10,910 bases of DNA from JAXFQS01 sp051892815 (GTDB lineage: Bacteria; Verrucomicrobiota; Kiritimatiellia; RFP12; DVOR01), in NCBI GenBank assembly GCA_051892815.1, contig JBJFGP010000175.1, positions 1 through 10,910 of the forward strand, written 5' to 3'. The notes below the pieces were generated by a model. The model had not been told where the DNA came from and did no database searches. It worked only from the letters and a program-made list of their open reading frames with translations. Shown here piece by piece: positions 5,363-10,910 of this stretch. A program made the translations under genes and the position numbers. Each line of letters starts with the position of its first letter. Position 1 is the stretch's first letter.

Positions 5363-6869
5363 CCCCAAACGCGACGCCTGGGCCGGACGCCTCGGCATCA
5401 TCCTCGCAGCCGCCGGCAGCGCCGTCGGATTGGGCAACCTGCTCCGATTCCCAAGCATCGCCGCGACCAACGGAGGCGGCGCCTTCATCATCCCCTACTT
5501 CCTCGCATTCCTCCTATTGGGACTCCCCATGTGCTGGGTCGAATGGACAATGGGCCGCTACGGAGGCCAGTACGCCGTGGGCGACGCGCCAGGCATCATC
5601 CGCGCGATTGCCGCCAAGCCCCGGTGGCTGAAATACTTTGGAATCATCGGCACATTCGGGCCCCTGGGCATCTCCTTCTACTACCTCTACATCGAAAGCT
5701 GGTCGCTAGCCTACGCCGCCCTAGCCCTGTTGGGAACCTACCGCGGCATAGACGACCCCGAGACCATGAACCGCCTATTCGTCGCCTACATCCATTCCCC
5801 CTGGCGCTTCCTCCCCTTTGCCATCACCTTCGGGGCAAACTTCCTTATCCTCTACCGCGGCGTCAGCAAAGGAATCGAGCGGCTCTGCCGCATCTCCATG
5901 CCCGTGCTCATCCTAGCAGGCATAGTCATCGCAGGCAAAGTCCTCTTCCTCGGCGCGCCAATCCCCGGCCATCCGGATTGGAACGTCTCGAACGGCTTCG
6001 GCTTCTTGTGGAACCCCGATTTCAGCCAACTTCTCTCCCCGAAAATCTGGCTTGCGGCGGCCTCGCAGATATTCTTCTCCCTCTCGATTGGCATTGGCTG
6101 TCTGATGACCTATGCCAGCTACCTCCGCCGCGACGACGATGTAGCCTTAGGATCGACGACTGCCGCGATGTTGAACGAACTGATTGAAGTGGTCATCGGC
6201 GCATCCATCATTATCCCGGCGGCGTTTTGTTTCTTCGGGCCGGTCGGGACGCAGCAAGCAATCGAGGGCGGGATGTTCGGGCTCGGGTTCCGGACGATGC
6301 CATTGATTTTCAACCATGTCGGGTATGGGGCGGTGCTGGGGGTGATTTGGTTTTCGCTGCTGTTCGTGGCGGGATTGACGAGCACGGTTTCGATGATTCA
6401 CCCGTCGTTGGCGTTCTTCGAGGAGCGGCTGGGGTTGACGCGAAAGCGGGCAGTGGTTGTCGTTGGGGGGATGCTGTTGGCGGGTTCCTGGCTGTCGATG
6501 GTGCGGGACTATACGATGGACGAGCTGGACTTCTGGTTCAGCATGTTCTCGCTTCCTTTGTTCGCGTGCATTGAACTGTTTGTCTTTCTGAGATACATAG
6601 GACCAGTCAAGGGATGGTGTTTGCTGCACGAGGCGGCGCGCCTGCGGATTCCGCGTGTTTTCCGCTTTGTCTTGACCTGGATTACGCCGCTGATTTTGGC
6701 GGGGATTTTGCTTTCTTGGGCGCTGACGGATGGTTGGCGGCGGCTGTTGCTGATTGGCGTTCCGGAGGAGCAGAGGTTCTGGATTGTGGTGGTGCGCGTG
6801 GGGTATGTGGCGCTCTTCGGGGTTGGCATGTTGCTGGTCAAACGGGCGTACGGAGGAGGGAAGAGATGA
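5352..6869 (+). CDS. Sodium-dependent amino-acid symporter, NSS/SLC6 (LeuT-type) family
   Basis: A 505-residue inner-membrane transporter with about 12 hydrophobic segments. TM1 carries the signature GSAVGLGNLLRFP (22-34) and NGGGAF (40-45). Matching to LeuT without gaps from TM6 on: S243 stands for Na1-site T254, N275 for N286, E279 for E290 (the acid linked to chloride independence), and A340/T343/S344 for the Na2 site A351/T354/S355. N29 and A24 correspond to N27 and A22. I248 replaces the pocket residue F259, which may widen the substrate site. So it should be a sodium-driven, chloride-independent importer of an amino acid; which one is unknown. The start is GTG 5352, overlapping the ligase stop, with no upstream in-frame start and only a weak ribosome binding site, so coupled translation is likely. 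Codon style flips near 6220: 19 of 30 codons end in C at 5469-5558, against 5 C and 18 G at 6309-6398. Confidence 0.94.
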   Translation: MKPNPKRDAWAGRLGIILAAAGSAVGLGNLLRFPSIAATNGGGAFIIPYFLAFLLLGLPMCWVEWTMGRYGGQYAVGDAPGIIRAIAAKPRWLKYFGIIGTFGPLGISFYYLYIESWSLAYAALALLGTYRGIDDPETMNRLFVAYIHSPWRFLPFAITFGANFLILYRGVSKGIERLCRISMPVLILAGIVIAGKVLFLGAPIPGHPDWNVSNGFGFLWNPDFSQLLSPKIWLAAASQIFFSLSIGIGCLMTYASYLRRDDDVALGSTTAAMLNELIEVVIGASIIIPAAFCFFGPVGTQQAIEGGMFGLGFRTMPLIFNHVGYGAVLGVIWFSLLFVAGLTSTVSMIHPSLAFFEERLGLTRKRAVVVVGGMLLAGSWLSMVRDYTMDELDFWFSMFSLPLFACIELFVFLRYIGPVKGWCLLHEAARLRIPRVFRFVLTWITPLILAGILLSWALTDGWRRLLLIGVPEEQRFWIVVVRVGYVALFGVGMLLVKRAYGGGKR

Positions 6870-6967
6870 CTGCCTGCGGTTGGATTTTGTTGATTGGTTC
6901 GTGGTCGTTCGTGGTGTTGGGAACGGTCTATTGCCTGCTGAAGATTTGGCGCAATCCGGAGCCATGA
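6866..6967 (+). CDS. 33-residue single-helix protein, probable NSS symporter small subunit (MetS-like)
   Basis: A 33-residue membrane microprotein: a short polar start (MTACG), one hydrophobic helix at about 6-26 (WILLIGSWSFVVLGTVYCLL) and a basic tail (KIWRNPEP) that should face the cytoplasm. The ribosome binding site is very strong, GGAGGAGGG at 6852-6860, 5 nt before ATG, and the ATG overlaps the symporter stop by 4 nt (ATGA). In Corynebacterium the NSS transporter MetP needs the small subunit MetS, and similar one-helix subunits follow NSS genes in many bacteria. Position, size and topology here match that arrangement, so I infer it assembles with the upstream symporter. The sequence is too short for homology alone to be decisive. 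Confidence 0.8.
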   Translation: MTACGWILLIGSWSFVVLGTVYCLLKIWRNPEP

Positions 6968-8103
6968 CGCCGCCCAAAAGATACCGCATCGAGCGTCTGG
7001 CCTTTGGCGGGGACGGGGTGGCGCGCGACGAAGGAAAGGTTGTTTTCGTGCCGGGGTGCGTGCCCGGGGAGTTGGTTTCGGCGGAGGTTTTGCGGCGTAC
7101 GCCGCGGTGCGATTTCGCCCGTCTGGTGGAGGTTTTGGAGCCTTCTCCCGAGCGCATCGAGGGGGCATCTTTGCCGGGGGCGGTCTACTCTCACATGGTC
7201 TACGGGGTGGAACTTGCGGCCAAGCGGGAGCAGTTGGAATGGTTCCTCAAGCGCCCTGTCGACGAGGTACACGGGGCGCAATCGATCGAGGGCTATCGCA
7301 ACAAAGTTGTGCTGCGTGCCAACGGGCGTGGCGCGTTGGGGTATTGCCAAGGTTCGCGCGCGGAGATTCTCGATTTGCCCCGCGATCCGCTGGCGCATCC
7401 GGCCATCAATGATTGCCTTGCGCGGTTGCGTGCCCAACCCGGTTGTGCTGCCTCCTTCAAGGCTGGCTCGACCCTGACGCTGCGCCATACGCCGCACGAC
7501 GGGGTGCTTTTCTGGCGCGACCATTCCGCCCCGTCCGTGCGCCTGACGGAAGCGACCCCGATTGGCCCGATGCAGGTACGCTCCGACGGCTTTTGGCAGG
7601 TCAATCCTGCCCAGGCCGATACCCTTTTCCGCACCGTTTCCCGGCACTTCCCCGGGGGGGAGACATTGCTCGACCTCTACTGCGGGGCGGGCGTCTTCGG
7701 GCTGATTTTGGCCTCGCGATTCCGCCGCGTCATCGGCGTCGAAACCTCCCCCGAGGCGGTCGCCGACGCCCGCCTCAACGCCCAAGCCTATGGCGCGGAG
7801 GCGACCTATCTGTGCGGCGATTGCGCCCGCTTGGCGCGGCGCCTCTTGCGCGAACACCCGGGCGCCTCCGTACTCGTCGACCCGCCCCGCGCCGGACTTG
7901 CCCCAGATGTGCTCGACGCCCTGCTCGAAGCCGAGCCCCCGTGCATCGGCTACGTCTCCTGCGGTCCAGACACCCTGGCCCGCGATTGGCGCCGCCTCTC
8001 CACACGCTACCGCATCGCCCGAGCCGAACTCGTCGACCTCTTCCCGAGAACCCAACATTTCGAGACCTTCCTTTCCTTGCAACCTCTTGCCCCCAAACTA
8101 TGA
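6964..8103 (+). CDS. RumA/TrmA-family RNA (uracil-C5) methyltransferase
   Basis: A 379-residue SAM-dependent enzyme that would methylate C5 of a uridine in rRNA or tRNA. An N-terminal TRAM-like RNA-binding domain spans about 5-58 (RLAFGGDGVAR, VVFVPGCVPGE). The catalytic domain shows FWQVNP (210-215), motif I LLDLYCGAGVFGL (235-247), the acidic end of strand 2 GVETSPEA (258-265), DPPRAG (306-311), the catalytic-loop VSCGPDTLARD (331-341) with nucleophile C333, and PRTQHFET (361-368) with the general base E367. The Cys set that binds the 4Fe-4S cluster in RlmD (CxxxxxCxxC after the TRAM domain) is absent: the matching stretch reads LPGAVYSHMVYG. The catalytic loop has SCGP where most members have SCNP. 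ATG 6964 overlaps the stop of the small membrane protein (ATGA); only CCGGAG sits just before it, so translation is probably coupled. The target base is unknown. Confidence 0.93.
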   Translation: MTPPKRYRIERLAFGGDGVARDEGKVVFVPGCVPGELVSAEVLRRTPRCDFARLVEVLEPSPERIEGASLPGAVYSHMVYGVELAAKREQLEWFLKRPVDEVHGAQSIEGYRNKVVLRANGRGALGYCQGSRAEILDLPRDPLAHPAINDCLARLRAQPGCAASFKAGSTLTLRHTPHDGVLFWRDHSAPSVRLTEATPIGPMQVRSDGFWQVNPAQADTLFRTVSRHFPGGETLLDLYCGAGVFGLILASRFRRVIGVETSPEAVADARLNAQAYGAEATYLCGDCARLARRLLREHPGASVLVDPPRAGLAPDVLDALLEAEPPCIGYVSCGPDTLARDWRRLSTRYRIARAELVDLFPRTQHFETFLSLQPLAPKL

Positions 8104-10910
8104 TACAAAACCCTCCCACAGGTGCCTACCTGCTGCACCACGCCGCTGATACCTTTCGCGTCACCCTAACCGCCCAAAACCTCCCCCCCGGACGCGCCGT
8201 CTTCCGCACCAACCTCGCCCGCGCCGCCGTCAACCGCGCCGAAATCATCCGCCAGACCGAAGACGACATCCCCCCCCTCGCGCGCGGCTGGCACGACCTC
8301 GACATGACCCCCGACGCCCCCGGACACTGGACACTCCAAATACCCCTGCTCGAAGAAGGCGTCTTCAGCGGCAAATGCTGCTTCCTCCCCGACTCCGGCG
8401 AGCCCCCCATTTGGCCCCAAGGCGACAACCTCACCATCAAAGTCGCACCCGCCCACACCGCCCGCGGCAACTCCATCTACGCCGCCTTCATACGCCAATT
8501 CGGTCCCGACGCCCACCTCCCCGAAGCCCCCCACGGCGGCCCCGAACCCCAATCCACACTCGACCGCCTCGACCAAAACGGCTACACCGCCATCCCGCCC
8601 TCCGGCACCTTCCGCTCCTTCGCCAAAGCACTCCCCCACATCGTCCAGACCCTCGGATTCCGCAACATCCTGCTCCTCCCCATCCACCCCACACCTACCA
8701 CCTACGCCCGCATGGGACGCTACGGCAGCCCCTTCGCCTCGACCGACTTCCTCAGCGTCGACCCCGCACTCGCCGACTTCGACACACACGCCACACCCAT
8801 CGAACAATTCACCCAACTCATCGCCCAAGTACACGCCCTCGGCGCCCGACTCCTGATGGACCTCCCGGCCAACCACTGCGGCTGGGCCTCCACCCTCCTG
8901 ACACACCACCCCGAATGGTTCAAACGAAACCCCGACGGCTCCTACCACTCCCCAGGCGCCTGGGGAGTCGTCTGGGAAGACCTCGTCGAACTCGACTACT
9001 CCAACCCCCGCCTCTGCCGCTTCATGGCCGACGTCTTCCTCCACTGGTGCCGCAAAGGCGTAGACGGCTTCCGCTGCGACGCAGGCTATATGATTCCAGA
9101 GAAAACCTGGACCTACATCGTCGCTAAAGTCCGCGAGAAATTCCCCGAAACCGTCTTCCTCCTCGAAGGACTCGGCGGCCCCATCCAGACCACCGACCGC
9201 CTGCTCAACCAATCCGGACTCGACTGGGCCTACTCCGAACTCTTCCAGACCTACGACCGCGCCGCCTTCGAACGCGAACTCCCCCAGACCTTCCACCGCA
9301 GCACCCGATTCGGCCCCCTCGTCCACTTCGCCGAAACCCACGACAACAACCGCCTCGCCGCACACCCCGGCGGCCAGACCTGGGCCCTCCTGCGCGTCCG
9401 CCTATCCGCCCTCCTATCCCAAGAAGGCGCCTGGGGCATCACCGCAGGTGTCGAATACTTCGCCCGACAGAAAATCGACGTCCACGGCTGCGGAGGCTTG
9501 AACTGGGGCTCAAAAGAGAGTATGATAGAGCCCATCTCCAAGCTCAACCGTCTCCTGGAGATGCACCCCTCCTTCGGCCCAGGAGTCAACCTCCGGATGG
9601 TCCAGCAAGGCCCTGGCAACACCCTCGCAGTCCTGCGATCGGGCGCCGGACGAGACCTCCTCGTGCTCGCCAACCTGGACCCCTTCCAGCCCCAGCCCGT
9701 CTCTTGGGACGCATCCATTCCAATGCCCCCAAAAGCCTGGGACCATATCGCCGAAGCCTGGGTTTCCTTGCAAGGAAACACCCTCCAACTAGCCCCCGGC
9801 GTAGTCCTTTGCCTAGACCCGGCCGGAGCCGAACTTGCCCGGGAAATACCCGACTCCAGACGCACCGACCTGATGCTCCGGAGGACAGGAACGGCGCGGC
9901 GGGTGGCTTGGAACTACCCCCAAGATCTCCAACGCGTCGTCCCCGTCCCTGCCGACGCCATCGTGGCATTCTCGGCCTCGACGCCCTTCCGGGTCTGCTG
10001 GCGAACGGGGGCGGACGATTGGTGCGACGGTGGCCGTTCGGTGCGTTTGCCCTCGGGTCACTATCGCTTGCTGTCGCGGCCGATGGGGGAAACCTTCCGG
10101 TTCGAAACGGTGCAAGGTTCCTCGGTGGAACTGCACGAGAGTGCGTTGGCAATCTGCCAGGAAAAGATACCCGCTGAAGCGCTCCAGACGGTCTATTCGG
10201 GGGGCGAGATCCGGCGCAATCCGTTCCTTCGGACGGTGCTTGGAAATGGGGCTGGGGCGATGGCGCAGGTGCGTTTGGCGTGGGGGACTTTGCGCTCGCA
10301 GTATGATGCGCTTTTTGCGGCGAATTTGAACCGTTCGATTCCCGTGGACCGGACGGTTTTCTGGACGCGTTGCAGGGGGTGGGTGCAGTATCAGGGGTAC
10401 TCGTCGGAGCTTGAGGCGGGGTGTCTGTCGCGGGTATCGGCGGATCCGGCGGGGCGCTATGCCCAGTGGGATTTCCGTGTGCCGTGCGGGATGGGGTTGA
10501 GTGTAGGAATTGTGTTGCGTCTGGCGTTGCGGCCGCTTGAGAATGAGGCTAGGTTGACGGTTCTTCGTCGGGCAGCAGAGGGTCGGGAGGAGCCTTTGGA
10601 CGGGGTGCGGGTGGTGTTGCGTCCGGATGTGGAGTGGCGCAGTTTTCACGCGAAGACGAAGGCATTCGAGGTGGAGGGAGATTGGCCTGGTCGGGTGTCG
10701 GACGATGCCAGGGGTTTCCGTTTCGGCGAGGCATCTTTGGAGGCGGTTGGCGGGTTGTGGCACCGGGAGGACCAATGGACTTATGGGGTGGAGCATGGGG
10801 ACGATGCGGAGCGTGGGCTTGGCGGGAAGTCGGATTTGTTCAGCCCGGGATGGTTCTCGTTTGATTTGAAGGGGGGGGAGTCCGGGATGGTTGTGGCGCG
10901 GGTGGGGGAG
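8100..10910 (+). CDS. Glycogen debranching enzyme: GH13 alpha-amylase fused to amylo-1,6-glucosidase-type region (3' end beyond window)
   Basis: An open frame of 937 codons with no stop before the edge. It has no signal peptide, so it is probably a cytoplasmic enzyme acting on glycogen or maltodextrin branches. Residues 1-130 look like a beta-sandwich leader. Residues 180-460 are a GH13 barrel with intact catalytic motifs: DLPANH (254-259), GFRCDAG (323-329, nucleophile D327), FLLEGLGG (353-360, acid/base E356) and ETHDNN (412-417, transition-state D415). After a further beta-rich part, residues about 700-937 (LGNGAGAMAQVRLAWG, QYDALFAANLNRSIPVDR) resemble the N-terminal substrate-binding region found ahead of bacterial amylo-1,6-glucosidase barrels. 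That suggests a bifunctional protein of about 1,500 residues, with the glucosidase barrel outside the window. The ATG overlaps the methyltransferase stop by 4 nt and has no ribosome binding site, so translation is coupled. Codon style flips near 10000: 20 of 30 codons end in C at 8850-8939, against 3 C and 21 G at 10380-10469. The GH13 call is firm; the second activity is inferred. Confidence 0.88.
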   Translation, partial: MIQNPPTGAYLLHHAADTFRVTLTAQNLPPGRAVFRTNLARAAVNRAEIIRQTEDDIPPLARGWHDLDMTPDAPGHWTLQIPLLEEGVFSGKCCFLPDSGEPPIWPQGDNLTIKVAPAHTARGNSIYAAFIRQFGPDAHLPEAPHGGPEPQSTLDRLDQNGYTAIPPSGTFRSFAKALPHIVQTLGFRNILLLPIHPTPTTYARMGRYGSPFASTDFLSVDPALADFDTHATPIEQFTQLIAQVHALGARLLMDLPANHCGWASTLLTHHPEWFKRNPDGSYHSPGAWGVVWEDLVELDYSNPRLCRFMADVFLHWCRKGVDGFRCDAGYMIPEKTWTYIVAKVREKFPETVFLLEGLGGPIQTTDRLLNQSGLDWAYSELFQTYDRAAFERELPQTFHRSTRFGPLVHFAETHDNNRLAAHPGGQTWALLRVRLSALLSQEGAWGITAGVEYFARQKIDVHGCGGLNWGSKESMIEPISKLNRLLEMHPSFGPGVNLRMVQQGPGNTLAVLRSGAGRDLLVLANLDPFQPQPVSWDASIPMPPKAWDHIAEAWVSLQGNTLQLAPGVVLCLDPAGAELAREIPDSRRTDLMLRRTGTARRVAWNYPQDLQRVVPVPADAIVAFSASTPFRVCWRTGADDWCDGGRSVRLPSGHYRLLSRPMGETFRFETVQGSSVELHESALAICQEKIPAEALQTVYSGGEIRRNPFLRTVLGNGAGAMAQVRLAWGTLRSQYDALFAANLNRSIPVDRTVFWTRCRGWVQYQGYSSELEAGCLSRVSADPAGRYAQWDFRVPCGMGLSVGIVLRLALRPLENEARLTVLRRAAEGREEPLDGVRVVLRPDVEWRSFHAKTKAFEVEGDWPGRVSDDARGFRFGEASLEAVGGLWHREDQWTYGVEHGDDAERGLGGKSDLFSPGWFSFDLKGGESGMVVARVGE

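Noticed and set aside
6147..7157. 336-residue - strand open frame across the symporter, small subunit and methyltransferase
   Set aside because: It spans three supported genes in the opposite direction, is rich in Arg/Gln/Pro/His and has no domain signature.
8117..8133. CAGGTGCCTACCTG resembling the spaced motif at 934
   Set aside because: It is a single copy inside the start of the debranching-enzyme coding region, where it encodes ordinary residues, so it is probably chance.
8166..9365. 399-residue open frame on the - strand inside the debranching-enzyme gene
   Set aside because: It lies opposite intact GH13 motifs. Its Gly/Glu/Val-rich, motif-free sequence is what C-ending codons produce when read backwards.

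Overview
The window is GC-rich bacterial DNA with all eight supported genes on the + strand. I suspect a PVC-group bacterium, possibly Kiritimatiellota or Verrucomicrobiota. The reasons are the large alpha-amylase plus glycogen-debranching fusion, a secreted protein ending in an aromatic-rich FFYKASITAK tail, and the overall style of the genes. This is a guess from pattern recognition only; no rRNA or other taxonomic marker is present.

Layout. 80-853: a metallo-beta-lactamase-fold hydrolase, probably a lipoprotein. 854-1215: a C-rich gap with a short spaced motif, then a good sigma-70-type promoter (TTGCCA, 17 nt, TATACT) and a leader of about 100 nt. 1216-2976: a 586-residue secreted protein with a signal peptide and a near-consensus ribosome binding site, closed by a 13-bp hairpin terminator at 3000-3033. 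It forms a self-contained, probably strongly expressed unit. 3056-3300: a tandem array with an exact 69-bp period, then G-rich spacer. 3528-3851: a minimal alkylguanine-DNA alkyltransferase. 3852-4063: G-rich spacer with a possible G-quadruplex and a perfect TATAAT box lying directly before the next start codon.

4064 to the window edge is one tightly packed five-gene unit in which every junction overlaps (11, 4, 4 and 4 nt). In order it holds a divergent MurC-like ligase, a LeuT/SLC6-type sodium:amino-acid symporter, a 33-residue one-helix protein that looks like the symporter's small subunit, a RumA/TrmA-family RNA uracil methyltransferase, and a GH13 plus amylo-1,6-glucosidase-type debranching enzyme that runs off the right edge. 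The first three could form an amino-acid uptake and ligation module (inference). The last two look like housekeeping genes read through from the same promoter.

The most unusual property is compositional. Synonymous codon choice on the coding strand switches repeatedly between a C/A-ending style and a G/T-ending style. The switches fall inside genes (near 650, 4180, 6220, 7500 and 10000) and not at gene boundaries. The alternation repeats about every 3.3-3.8 kb while the reading frames stay intact.
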